In this document: positions 1-8,274 of the stretch, piece after piece
Layout of the letters: each line of letters starts with the position of its first letter
Position numbering within the stretch: the first letter of the stretch is position 1
Assembly (NCBI GenBank): GCA_035765635.1
Contig: DASTWZ010000031.1
Location: 1 to 64,000 of the forward strand
Origin: EW11 sp035765635
Lineage (GTDB): Bacteria; Verrucomicrobiota; Verrucomicrobiia; Opitutales; Opitutaceae
Length of the DNA stretch: 64,000 bases
Direction of reading: 5' to 3'
Translations under genes and position numbers: made by a program
Notes under the pieces: generated by a model
Told to the model about the DNA's origin: nothing
The model's input: only the letters and a program-made list of their open reading frames with translations
Database searches by the model: none

Positions 1-2
1 AA

Positions 3-131
3 GCGCTTCTTCGCAAGGCGCAGGCGCGCACCCATTCCGACCTCCTCCACGCCATCTCCCAATCCTTGCGCGCTGTCTCTGCTCAAGACGCTCTCGGTTG
101 GTTTACCTTTTGTGGCTATAACTTTATTTGA
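3..131 (+). pseudogene. C-terminal end of an IS630-family-like transposase (cut by window edge)
   Basis: Frame 3 is open from the first bases to a TGA at 129-131. It encodes about 42 residues including 'KAQARTHSDLLHAIS' and 'DALGWFTFCGY'. The pattern of a basic stretch, an amphipathic helix and a final 'D-x-x-x-W-F-x-x-C-G-Y' is what I know from the C-terminus of IS630-type DDE transposases. The catalytic residues would lie left of the window, so I cannot tell whether the element is intact or a remnant. It converges on bshA, whose stop is only 38 bases away, so the right end of the element must lie in or near 132-168. No clear terminal inverted repeat can be tested without the other end. Confidence 0.6.
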
Positions 132-168
132 AACGCTCTAATGCCTCTATTTACGCCTGCGCAGAGCC

Positions 169-1317
169 TTATCGCGGCGTTTCTCGCAATCGCCGATAGA
201 GTTCGACGTAGCGCGGCACGATCGCTTCCGCGGAAAACAAGCTTCGCGCCCGCACGCGGGCCTGACGCCCCAGTTCGGCGCGGCGTTCGGGATCGTCGAT
301 CAACAAACGAGCCGCTCCCGCGAGCTGCTCGACGTCGCCAAACGGCACGAGCAATCCGCTCACGCCATTTTCGATGACCTCGGGAATCCCGCCCACGCTG
401 GTCGAAACCCCAGGCAGGCCGAATGCCATGCCCTCGAGAATGCTCAGGCAGAAGCTCTCCGACTCCGACGTGTGGAGTGTGAGGTCCGCGGCTTGAACGT
501 AATCTTCGATCTCGAAGACATTGCTCAGCACGATTACCCGATCGCGCAGGCCGAGGCGCAGGACCTGATCCATGTACGGCGAAAAGTCTCCACCAGCGAG
601 GATCAGGAGTTTGAACGTAGTCTTCGAACGGATACGCGCGACCGTCTCCAGCAGGAGGTCGATGCGCTTCACCGGCCGCAGATTTGAGAGGTGCACCAGC
701 AATACCTCATCGCGCAACCCGAGTTCCTGTCGAACCGCGTCGCGCGAGCGCGTGGGCACATTGGACTCGAAGAAATTGTGAATCACTTCGATCGGCCGCG
801 CCACCTGCAGCAACCGAACCGTCTCGCGTCTCAGAAATTCGGATACAGCCGTGACTGCGTCGGCCGCCTCGAGCGCATGGCGAATTGCAGGACCATAACC
901 GGGATCCTTGCCCAACAGCGTCGTGTCCGTGCCGTGCAAAGTCGCCACGATCTTCGGCTGCCGCTCGACGGGCAGCATTGCCTTGGCCAGCAAGGCGGCC
1001 GTCGCGTGCGGCACCGCGTAATGCACGTGCAAAATGTCCAGCCCATACTCCTGACTCACCTCCGCCATTTTCACAGAAAGCGGCAGCGTGTAATCCGGAT
1101 ACTTGAACAGTTCGTAGTCGTTGACATCGACCGCGTGAAAAAAAATCCGCGGGCTCTCCACATTGATGCGAAACGGTTTTTCGTAGGCGATGAAATGCAC
1201 CTCGTGCCCGCGCGCCGCCAACTGCTGCCCGAGCGCCGACGCCAGAATTCCACTGCCACCCACCGAGGGGTAACAGGTGATTCCGATCTTCAGCGCGCTG
1301 TTTTCGATTGCTGCCAT
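169..1317 (-). CDS. bshA: BshA, N-acetyl-alpha-D-glucosaminyl L-malate synthase (bacillithiol glycosyltransferase)
   Basis: The gene encodes a 382-residue GT4/GT-B glycosyltransferase that joins UDP-GlcNAc to L-malate, the first step of bacillithiol synthesis in the cytoplasm. Diagnostic BshA signatures are visible: 'CYPSVGGSG' near residues 15-23, 'DILHVHYAVPHA' near 100, 'LHGTDTTLLG' near 130, 'AVTAVSEFL', and the C-terminal E-x7-E sugar-nucleotide motif in 'ESESFCLSILEGM'. The start is the ATG at 1317, four bases after the bshB1 stop; a longer frame to 1425 would intrude deep into bshB1 and add 36 residues unlike the family. It is the last gene of a six-gene overlapping operon. The function is confident because bshB1 lies directly upstream. 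Confidence 0.93.
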   Translation of the reverse strand: MAAIENSALKIGITCYPSVGGSGILASALGQQLAARGHEVHFIAYEKPFRINVESPRIFFHAVDVNDYELFKYPDYTLPLSVKMAEVSQEYGLDILHVHYAVPHATAALLAKAMLPVERQPKIVATLHGTDTTLLGKDPGYGPAIRHALEAADAVTAVSEFLRRETVRLLQVARPIEVIHNFFESNVPTRSRDAVRQELGLRDEVLLVHLSNLRPVKRIDLLLETVARIRSKTTFKLLILAGGDFSPYMDQVLRLGLRDRVIVLSNVFEIEDYVQAADLTLHTSESESFCLSILEGMAFGLPGVSTSVGGIPEVIENGVSGLLVPFGDVEQLAGAARLLIDDPERRAELGRQARVRARSLFSAEAIVPRYVELYRRLRETPR

Positions 1318-1321
1318 GATT

Positions 1322-2065
1322 TCAAAACCGCCGCGCTGACCGGCCGAGATGAGCCAACGACGAGACAACGATCGGATCGTTCGGAAACAGCGCGATCGCA
1401 TTGCCCACCCCGCTGCGCAGGCCATTCAGGCGCGCCCGGGTCAGTTGGAGTTCGACGTAATTCCGAGTGCGCATTTGCGAGGCATGCGCCTCCATGCTCG
1501 CGCGCCAGCTCGCCATGACGGACTCGGCCGAGACATCGTAGAACAACGGCGTCTGCCCGGCGGGCTCGCCTTCCATGCTCACCGCGTACCCGAGCAGTTG
1601 CTCAATCGCGTGCGGTTCGTTTCCGCGCAGCTCCGCCACGCCTCCGTACCGCGCCAGCCGCGCCGCGTCCCGTATCAGCCGCGCCAATACAACGTGGTCC
1701 GGATGCTGGTTTTCCGCCGATGTAGGGGAAAAAACAATACGCGGACGGTGACGCCGGATCACAGCCGCGAGCGCGATGACGTGCTCAGCGCGATGTTCGA
1801 AATGCGCGTCGCCACCCAGATCGATAAATTCCAACTCGGCCCCGAGCGCGCCGGCACCCTGTTCCGCCTCCGAGCTCCGTCCATTCGGCGTGCCGTTCGT
1901 CGCCGACTCGCCGCGCGAGCAAACCACCAGCCGCGCCCGCATTCCATGCTGGACCTCACTCGCGATCACGCCGCCACAACCGAACTCGACGTCGTCAGGA
2001 TGCGCGCCAAACGCGAGAATATCGACCGGTGTTTCAGGCATGGATTTCGGGGACGAAAGCTTCAT
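1322..2065 (-). CDS. bshB1: BshB1-type N-acetylglucosaminyl-malate deacetylase (PIG-L/LmbE fold)
   Basis: A 247-residue PIG-L-fold zinc deacetylase that would remove the acetyl group from GlcNAc-malate, the second bacillithiol step. The zinc motif 'GAHPDDVEFGCGG' is at residues 20-32 and the later histidine motif 'ENQHPDHV' near residue 120. The glycine-rich 'SRGESATNGTP' is typical of the BshB1 branch. The frame overlaps the end of the upstream BshC-like gene. Starts at 2065 or at the internal ATG at 2041 are both possible, neither has a convincing Shine-Dalgarno sequence, and the 2041 start would still overlap by eight bases. Its stop is four bases from the bshA start, indicating translational coupling. 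Confidence 0.92.
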   Translation of the reverse strand: MKLSSPKSMPETPVDILAFGAHPDDVEFGCGGVIASEVQHGMRARLVVCSRGESATNGTPNGRSSEAEQGAGALGAELEFIDLGGDAHFEHRAEHVIALAAVIRRHRPRIVFSPTSAENQHPDHVVLARLIRDAARLARYGGVAELRGNEPHAIEQLLGYAVSMEGEPAGQTPLFYDVSAESVMASWRASMEAHASQMRTRNYVELQLTRARLNGLRSGVGNAIALFPNDPIVVSSLAHLGRSARRF

Positions 2066-2813
2066 CGGAGCGATCGATCGGATCGCGATTCACAAAGACA
2101 ATTTCCGGCGCCTCCTCTTTCCGCAAGTAAGCCTGCTCCCCCAACCCTGCGATATAATGAGTGCAGTGGATCACCGACTGCATCCAGCGCAGACGACTGT
2201 CCCGCGTCGGACTGATCTGCGCCTTGCCGAAGTCGGCCGGCGGAAGCACGCGATAGGATTCGCCGCCCTCATGCAGTTTCAAAACCCCACTTTCATGGCG
2301 CGCCCGGACCACTTCTCCTTCGAACGAAACATCCACGAAAAAATCTCCGATATCGCAGGCCGCTGTTCGGACCTCCGGCGCGCTCGAACGCACAAGCTCC
2401 ACGCCCTCGAGCAGGCCCATCGCCTGATACATTTCCAAACAGAAGTCTGCGACATTCCTGGCGTCATTCTTTTTGAAAATCTCGGCCAGGCGCGGATCGA
2501 CATAAGCGGGCAACTGGCGGGCGGTGTTGTCGCGCCAGCCGCTCGGCACGCGCTTCAGGAACAGCGGTGAAAATTTACGCTGCAGCTTGTTCTCGAATGC
2601 GAAATTCAGCGTCTGCACTTCCCCGGTCCGGCGATGCGTCAGCGTGGTTTGCGTCTCGCGCGGGTCGTGATCGCTATCGTGAAAAAAGAAAACGATCCGT
2701 CCGCCCAGCTCGGCTTGCAGTCGGCGCGCGGTGACGAATTTCGAATAAAGAAACCTGCGCGGAAAAAAGCCGCAGGGCTGTTGACCGAAACAGATCACGG
2801 GCTCCGCGCTCAT
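2034..2813 (-). CDS. Short BshC-like protein, candidate cysteine-adding enzyme of bacillithiol synthesis
   Basis: A 259-residue protein starting at the ATG (2813) that overlaps the symporter stop as ATGA. No full-length bshC (about 540 residues) occurs in the window. Three segments resemble the BshC core in order: 'CFGQQPCGFF' (residues 8-17; BshC has a GQQxG..GPLY motif), 'FFHDSDHDPRET' near residue 45 (BshC has W-I-A-x-E-D-H-D), and 'HYIAGLGEQAYL' near 230 followed by 'EIVFVNRDPI' (BshC has a GG(P/G)GE(I/L)xYW motif followed by P-R-N). The long C-terminal coiled coil of BshC is absent. Its position between the symporter and bshB1-bshA supports a role in the pathway. The enzymatic assignment is inference from motif order and context. 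Confidence 0.6.
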   Translation of the reverse strand: MSAEPVICFGQQPCGFFPRRFLYSKFVTARRLQAELGGRIVFFFHDSDHDPRETQTTLTHRRTGEVQTLNFAFENKLQRKFSPLFLKRVPSGWRDNTARQLPAYVDPRLAEIFKKNDARNVADFCLEMYQAMGLLEGVELVRSSAPEVRTAACDIGDFFVDVSFEGEVVRARHESGVLKLHEGGESYRVLPPADFGKAQISPTRDSRLRWMQSVIHCTHYIAGLGEQAYLRKEEAPEIVFVNRDPIDRSDEAFVPEIHA

Positions 2814-4516
2814 GCCGCAGCCTCCTCGCGAGCCGAACCCAGTAGTGACTGCAGCACTACGCTGAAGCACACGCACGCCGCGCAGCCGATCAGGTTGTAC
2901 CAGAGATACGAAATATCGAGAGTCGAGTACAACACGATGACCAGAACCTGAGCCGCGATCGCCGCGAAAAACACCGCGGTGCCTTTCACGCGCTGAATAA
3001 AAAATGCGACGAGAAACACGCCGAGAACCACGCCGTAAAAAATCGAGCCGAGAATATTGATCGCCTCGATCAGGTTTTCCGCAAAGCCCGCGAACAGCGC
3101 GAATGCGATCGCAACCATTCCCCAAAAAAACGTGAACCATTTCGCGACGCGCACGTTTCGAGCCTCGTCCGCCGCGGCCAAGGGTCGGAATTGCCGCCAG
3201 AGATCGATGGTCGTTGTCGTGGCCAACGCGTTCAATTCGCCAGCTTTCGAGGACAGGGCTGCCGCAATCATCACAGCGACAAGCAGACCAATCGCACCGT
3301 GCGGGAGTTCAGAAAGAATAAAGGTGATGAAAACATAATCTGAATCCTTGGTCTTCGCCTCGGGATCAGCGGCCAGCAGAGCGCCTTTCGCGTCCGCGCG
3401 CACAGCATCGAGCGATTTCTGCGCATCCAACATCGCGACTCGAGCGGCAGACTCCGCGGCCGGATTGCTTTCTTTGCGAACGTCATTCCAAGCCGTGACC
3501 GCGCGTTCCCGCGCTTCATGGGCGGCGGCGTAGCGCGACTCGATCGCACGAAAGGCTTCGCCGTGCGCGCCCTGCGAATGACGTCTCCACTCGGTCTGAT
3601 TGAAATACACCGGCGCCGGCTGAAATTGATAAAAAACGAAAACCAGCGCGCCGAGCAGCAGGATCATGAACTGCATCGGAATTTTCAGGAGCCCGTTGAA
3701 CATCAAACCAAGACGCCCCTCTCGAAGCGCGGCGCCGCCAATGTAGCGCTGAACCTGCGATTGATCGGTGCCGAAATAGGAAAGCGACAAACACAAGCCG
3801 CCAAAAATCCCGGTCCAAAACGTATAGCGACGATCCGGATTCAGGGAAAAGTCCACGGCCTGAAGTTTTCCCATCGCGCCCGCCACGTGCGCGGCGTCGC
3901 CAAACCCGAAGCCGTTCGGCAGCTTGTGCAACAACACGAAAAAGGCAGTCACCATGCCACCGAAGATCACTGCCATCTGCCATTTCTGGGTGAGGTTCAC
4001 CGCCTCGCTGCCGCCAGTGACCGTGTAGACGATCACGAGCAAACCCGTGCTGACAATCGTGAGATCGAGATCCCAACCCAGCACACTCGAGAGAATGATG
4101 GCCGGCGCATAGATCGTCACGCCCGCGGCCAAACCGCGTTGCAGCAGAAACAACGCAGCGCCGAGCAATCGCGTTTTCGCGTCGAATCGGCGACCGAGAT
4201 ATTCGTAAGCCGTGTAGACGCCGAGCTTGCGATAAATCGGCAGGAACACCGCGCTGACGATGATGAGGGCGATCGGCAGCCCGAAATAATTTTGCACGAA
4301 ACCGATGCCGCTTTCGTAGCCCTGTCCCGGAATCGAAAGAAACGTGATCGCGCTGGCCTGCGTCGCCATCACGGACAAGCCGATGGTCCCCCACTTCGCT
4401 TTGTCGCTGCCCTTCAAGTAGGTCTTCAGGCTGCTAACGTGTCGAGTGTGCCACGCGCCGTACGCGGAGATGCCGACCATCGTCGCGAGCAAAACAATCC
4501 AGTCGAAGCCGTTCAT
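2810..4516 (-). CDS. Sodium:solute symporter (SSS family)
   Basis: A 568-residue polytopic inner-membrane transporter of the SSS family. The first helices carry 'VSSLKTYLKGSDKAKWGTIG' and 'LSVMATQASAITFLSIPGQ', the typical start of sodium/solute symporters, followed by 'GVYTAYEYLGRRFD' and 'TGGSEAVNLTQKWQM'. A hydrophilic, predicted helical insert of about 80 residues rich in A, E and R sits between later helices (near residues 330-410). The substrate cannot be read from sequence. The ATG at 4516 overlaps the stop of a 48-residue membrane protein and its own stop overlaps the BshC-like start, so it belongs to the coupled operon. The far longer frame upstream is the antisense shadow of the PIG-L gene. 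Confidence 0.9.
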   Translation of the reverse strand: MNGFDWIVLLATMVGISAYGAWHTRHVSSLKTYLKGSDKAKWGTIGLSVMATQASAITFLSIPGQGYESGIGFVQNYFGLPIALIIVSAVFLPIYRKLGVYTAYEYLGRRFDAKTRLLGAALFLLQRGLAAGVTIYAPAIILSSVLGWDLDLTIVSTGLLVIVYTVTGGSEAVNLTQKWQMAVIFGGMVTAFFVLLHKLPNGFGFGDAAHVAGAMGKLQAVDFSLNPDRRYTFWTGIFGGLCLSLSYFGTDQSQVQRYIGGAALREGRLGLMFNGLLKIPMQFMILLLGALVFVFYQFQPAPVYFNQTEWRRHSQGAHGEAFRAIESRYAAAHEARERAVTAWNDVRKESNPAAESAARVAMLDAQKSLDAVRADAKGALLAADPEAKTKDSDYVFITFILSELPHGAIGLLVAVMIAAALSSKAGELNALATTTTIDLWRQFRPLAAADEARNVRVAKWFTFFWGMVAIAFALFAGFAENLIEAINILGSIFYGVVLGVFLVAFFIQRVKGTAVFFAAIAAQVLVIVLYSTLDISYLWYNLIGCAACVCFSVVLQSLLGSAREEAAA

Positions 4517-4659
4517 GCGAAGGCGCTCGAAAACAGAGCGAGAGCAGCGACCGTGAGGAGAAAGACGATGCCGACGAAGAGATACAGGCCCCGCCAAGTC
4601 TTGAACCCGGGAACCTGGGGTGGAGCGTCGGCCGGAGAATCCTTTTCGGGCGGCGTCAT
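4513..4659 (-). CDS. 48-residue single-pass membrane protein between the PIG-L gene and the symporter
   Basis: The ATG at 4659 overlaps the upstream PIG-L stop as ATGA, and its TGA overlaps the symporter ATG in the same way. The product has a proline- and aspartate-rich N-terminus ('MTPPEKDSPADAPPQVPG'), a short basic-aromatic stretch ('FKTWRGLYLF') and one hydrophobic helix (about residues 25-47). Overlap at both ends, the in-frame length and the continuous transmembrane segment argue for a real translated gene rather than chance. By position it may be a small accessory subunit of the symporter; some transporters have such partners. It has no family I recognise. Confidence 0.7.
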   Translation of the reverse strand: MTPPEKDSPADAPPQVPGFKTWRGLYLFVGIVFLLTVAALALFSSAFA

Positions 4660-7118
4660 TCTTTGCCCAGGGAAACGATATTCGCGAAAAGGCGGTAAGC
4701 GCCCGGCACGCCTGCAGGCAGCTGGCGGAAGAAGGCCAGGCCCGTGTAAGCGAAGTAGCCTTTGCCACAGCGCGCGACGAGCAATCCGCCTTCGCGCGGT
4801 GGCTCACCCGTGTCGTTAGAGGCAAAGATCGGCGTGAACTCCTTGCCCCACTGGTTCGGGAAATAGAGTCCGCGCTCCTGCACCCAACCCTCGAAATCCG
4901 CAGCCGAGATTTTGTTCGGCGCGTTCAGCACTGGATTCTGCGGAGCGAGGATCGTCATTTTGGCGTTCTCGTCCGTCACGCGCTCCGAAGAAATTTTAAG
5001 ATCAAAAGGGGCGATCTTATCGATCTTCAGATTATTTGGATTGTTGTACTGCACGACGACGGTGCCGCCCTGCTCCGCATAACCGAAAAGATTCTTCCAG
5101 TTTTCAGACAGATCCGACCTCGTATTCAGCGCGCGAACACCGACGACGATTGCGTCGAATCCACGCAAACGCTCCGGCGTCAGCTCGGCGCCATCCAGAA
5201 GCGTCACATCATATCCAATTTGTCGCAGGCAATCGAGCACGTCGTCGCCTGCGCCCATGATATAACCGATTCGCTGGCCGCGCTTTTGGAGGTTCAGACT
5301 TACGGCCTTCAGGCGGGCCGGTGACTGCAGTAGTTGCGTGGGGATATGGGCGTAGTGGACTTCAAAACGATCGGTGTCGTATTTCTTACCCGAGATCGAA
5401 GCGACCGCTCCGATTTGCCCCACGCCAGCGTCAGCAGGCGCCGTAATGGCGAAGCGGATACGAGTTTTCTCGCCCGCAGTGAGGCGAAATTTGCTTTCGC
5501 CCGGCGCGACCTTCCAGCTGGCCGGAACTTCGAGTCGGAGGATGCCGTCCGCGACAGGCCGCGCCGCGAGAATTTCGACCTCGGCGTCCTTGGTTTCACC
5601 CGGAGCGAAAAGCTTCACCGACGAGGCAAACTGCAGCGACACCGGCGCGATGATCGCCAATTTGCTTCTCAATTCCGGTTGGTCCGCCTTCGCATCCGAT
5701 TGTCGTGGCTCATCTGCCAACGTTAGAAACTGGCCGTTGACCTCGAAAATATATTCGACGGGAAACGCCGGCGGATTTTCCGGCACCCCGATGAGCGACT
5801 GGTCTGCGACGCGGAACATTCCGACCGCCGCGTCCTGACGCAGCCAATAAGGTTGGGTCAACGGGATGTTCCCGGGCAGGACCTGGGCAGTTTCGCGCAC
5901 CAATTCAGCTCCCTGCGCGAGCATCGCGCCCACGCGCAGGCCGTGTTTGATCAGTGGATACGAGACGGCTTTCCATTTGATCGGCAAGGCGCCCGTCAGC
6001 CGCACGGTGTGCGTCAGTGTGATTTTCTCCCCCGGTGTCGCCTCCCCGGGCGTGACCGCGGTTTCGACCGTGAGACCGAGGCAATGTTGAATCAACTGGT
6101 CGAGCTGCTTGCGTTTGTCTTCAACGACCGGATCGGTCGGAACTCCGGCGAGTCGGGAGCGAAGGCTCAGCAGATCGGGAATGATGCCTTCCGCCGCCGA
6201 TGGATTGAATTTGGCGACAATTGCATCGATCCGTTTGCCGATCTCCGCGCCACCCGCGACACGGCTCCACGTGAGATCGACACCATCCATTAAATCATTC
6301 TGCGCCGGCTCGCCCGCGAGCAGCTTGAAACTCTCCCAGCGCGGTCCGCTGGACTGACCGCTATAGGCGCCGAAGCCCTGCGTCTTGTGCTGCGAACGGC
6401 TTTGGCTTGCGAGATCGAGAAAGCTCACGCCAAGCACCGGATCTTTGCCGCTCACATCGATTTTGAAATCGCCTGGCGGCGCGTTGTTGCCGAGTCCGCC
6501 CCAGGCATTCCAGAGAATGCGCTTTGGCTGCCACGGCTTCAGTTCGCGCAATTGCTCGGGATACGCCTTCGGATCACCGGCCAATTTGAATGCTTCCAGC
6601 GCGAGCACGGCCGAAGCGGTATGATGACCATGCGTGCCGCCGGGCGTTGTCGAAAAACGCGTCACGATCACGTCCGGCCGGAAGGTCCGGATCACGCGCA
6701 CGACATCGCTGAGCACCTGATCCCTGTCCCAGACTTTCAGCGTCTCCTGATAATCTTTCGAAAAACCAAAATCGATCGCCCGCGTGAAAAACTGCCGGCC
6801 TCCGTCGAGCCGCCGCGCTGCGAGCAGTTCCTGCGTCCGCGCCACGCCGAGTTTCGCGCCGAATTCAGGGCCGAGCACATTTTGTCCGCCGTCGCCGCGC
6901 GTGATCGACAAATACGCCGTGCGGTAGCCGCGGCCTCGGGCGAGATACGTGATGAGCTGCGTGTTCTCATCGTCGGGATGCGCGGCGATGTAGAGCACGC
7001 TGCCCATCTGACGAAAATGTTGCAGCTCGAGCGCGATTGGACTGCCGGCTTCTGTATCAGCCGCCTGAATACGAAGAGCAGCGAGCAGAGTGGCCACGAC
7101 GAAAAGGATACGCTTCAT
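4656..7118 (-). CDS. Exported PIG-L/LmbE-family deacetylase with C-terminal amidotransferase-like domain
   Basis: An 820-residue protein with a signal peptide ('MKRILFVVATLLAALRIQAA'). The N-terminal PIG-L domain has the metal motif 'AHPDDE' at residues 46-51 and the distal histidine cluster 'GTHGHHTASA' near 165, as expected for zinc-dependent de-N-acetylases of amino sugars. The middle (about 330-590) looks like beta-sandwich modules. The last 220 residues ('LLDGAELTPERLRGFDAIVVGVRALNT' region, shown here in part) resemble a catalytically uncertain class I glutamine-amidotransferase-like fold. It heads the bacillithiol-type operon, but as an exported enzyme it more likely acts on extracellular or periplasmic amino-sugar conjugates than on GlcNAc-malate; the symporter may then import a product. 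That link is inference. Confidence 0.85.
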   Translation of the reverse strand: MKRILFVVATLLAALRIQAADTEAGSPIALELQHFRQMGSVLYIAAHPDDENTQLITYLARGRGYRTAYLSITRGDGGQNVLGPEFGAKLGVARTQELLAARRLDGGRQFFTRAIDFGFSKDYQETLKVWDRDQVLSDVVRVIRTFRPDVIVTRFSTTPGGTHGHHTASAVLALEAFKLAGDPKAYPEQLRELKPWQPKRILWNAWGGLGNNAPPGDFKIDVSGKDPVLGVSFLDLASQSRSQHKTQGFGAYSGQSSGPRWESFKLLAGEPAQNDLMDGVDLTWSRVAGGAEIGKRIDAIVAKFNPSAAEGIIPDLLSLRSRLAGVPTDPVVEDKRKQLDQLIQHCLGLTVETAVTPGEATPGEKITLTHTVRLTGALPIKWKAVSYPLIKHGLRVGAMLAQGAELVRETAQVLPGNIPLTQPYWLRQDAAVGMFRVADQSLIGVPENPPAFPVEYIFEVNGQFLTLADEPRQSDAKADQPELRSKLAIIAPVSLQFASSVKLFAPGETKDAEVEILAARPVADGILRLEVPASWKVAPGESKFRLTAGEKTRIRFAITAPADAGVGQIGAVASISGKKYDTDRFEVHYAHIPTQLLQSPARLKAVSLNLQKRGQRIGYIMGAGDDVLDCLRQIGYDVTLLDGAELTPERLRGFDAIVVGVRALNTRSDLSENWKNLFGYAEQGGTVVVQYNNPNNLKIDKIAPFDLKISSERVTDENAKMTILAPQNPVLNAPNKISAADFEGWVQERGLYFPNQWGKEFTPIFASNDTGEPPREGGLLVARCGKGYFAYTGLAFFRQLPAGVPGAYRLFANIVSLGKE

Positions 7119-7144
7119 GGTTTGACGCGAAAGGGCCTGACGAT

Positions 7145-7181
7145 GAGCGCCCGAACAAGTTGCGAACTTGTTCGAGCGCTC
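7145..7181. repeat. Intergenic hairpin between the DUF2911 and PIG-L genes
   Basis: Arms CGAACAAGTT (7152-7161) and AACTTGTTCG (7165-7174) are perfectly complementary around a 3-base loop. They extend through one mismatch into GAGCGC/GCGCTC (7145-7150 and 7176-7181). There is no T-run on either side, so it may be an mRNA-stabilising or weak terminator stem, or a regulator site. Confidence 0.6.
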
Positions 7182-7198
7182 GGGAAAACGACCGCAGC

Positions 7199-8074
7199 TT
7201 ATTTCAAGCTGCCGATGAGATCGTTGTTCAGTTTGACGTAACCGAGGTCCTTGCCAGCCGTGGCCAGCTCGATCGACTTCTTCGCGGCGGCGACGGCTTC
7301 ATCCTTGCGGCCAAGTTTGGCCAGGATGCGCGCTTTCAAATAAACCATGTAGTGCGCTTTTGGATTCATCCCGACGGCTTGATCGATCCAGGTGAGCGCC
7401 TTGTTCAGATCCTGTCCGTGATCGTAGTAAAACTGAGCTGCGCCGAAGAGCAGTCCGGCGGACTTCTTGCCGTCGGAGCTCATAATCGCCTGGATTTGCG
7501 GGAGGACTTTGCTGGCAACGTCGACCTCGAGCTTCACGCTGACGCGCGTCTTCTCCCATCGCAGCACGAGTTCGGCGGATTCATCGCGAATGTCGGCAAT
7601 ATCGATCGTGAAGGTTTCGACGTTCTCCGGAAGCGACGCCACCTGCGCAGGCACGCGCACCACGTCCTTGGCCTGGTCGTATTGATACGCGCCCCATTGG
7701 GCTTCGTCGCGATTGAGAATGACGGTCCATGCGTTCTTGTCCGGAATCGTGAACAAGCCGTAAGTCCCGGCGGCCACTTCCGAGCCATTCAATTTGATCG
7801 GCGTGCTGAATGTGATCTTCGTCGCCGAGTTTGCGCCGGTGCGCCAGACCTGTCCGTAAGCGACAAGGCCGCCGAATATTTCGCGGCCTTTCACTCCCGG
7901 CCGGGAGTATTCGATTTGGATATCGGTAAGTCCGACGCGCTGTTTCAAAACAGAAGCGGGACTGGGCGCGGGCAACTCGAGCTTGGGCTCTTGAGCGGGT
8001 TGCGCCGAGATATACGAGGCTGCGCCGAGCAGCAAAGCTGCGAGGACGGAAGTCCGGATCAGGGTAGTAACCAT
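7199..8074 (-). CDS. Exported DUF2911-family protein with C-terminal TPR-like helices
   Basis: A 291-residue protein starting at the ATG at 8074, where a signal peptide begins ('MVTTLIRTSVLAALLLGAAS'). Residues about 40-190 match the DUF2911 pattern: 'VGLTDIQIEYSRPGVKGREIFG', quoted here only to show the 'Y-S-R-P-x-x-K-G-R-x-I-F-G' core, then 'VWRTGANSATKITF' and 'AGTYGLFTIP'. The C-terminal 100 residues form helical repeats ('ALTWIDQAVGMNPKAHYMVYLKA'), as in many members. The molecular function of the family is not established. The in-frame extension to 8182 lacks family character and precedes the signal peptide, so I excluded it. Confidence 0.85.
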   Translation of the reverse strand: MVTTLIRTSVLAALLLGAASYISAQPAQEPKLELPAPSPASVLKQRVGLTDIQIEYSRPGVKGREIFGGLVAYGQVWRTGANSATKITFSTPIKLNGSEVAAGTYGLFTIPDKNAWTVILNRDEAQWGAYQYDQAKDVVRVPAQVASLPENVETFTIDIADIRDESAELVLRWEKTRVSVKLEVDVASKVLPQIQAIMSSDGKKSAGLLFGAAQFYYDHGQDLNKALTWIDQAVGMNPKAHYMVYLKARILAKLGRKDEAVAAAKKSIELATAGKDLGYVKLNNDLIGSLK

Positions 8075-8226
8075 AAGATGAGAAGAGGATGGCTCACGAA
8101 TCACACGAATCGCGCGAAACCAACCCTCAAATGAAGCTGCAATTAAAACGAAAGCACGCCCTGCCGCGGCAATGGAGGGCACGACTCACTCGTTTAGAGC
8201 GTCGATTTTGAAAATCTCTGCGCGGC

Positions 8227-8260
8227 AAAAAAAATCGCGGCCGGAAACTGGCCGCGATTT
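8227..8260 (-). terminator. Rho-independent terminator of msrB
   Basis: On the minus strand, complementary arms (8250-8260 and 8232-8242, core ATCGCGGCC/GGCCGCGAT) with a 7-base loop are followed by a run of eight T (8234-8227), directly after the msrB stop. Confidence 0.85.
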
Positions 8261-8274
8261 TGGAATCGATGATT

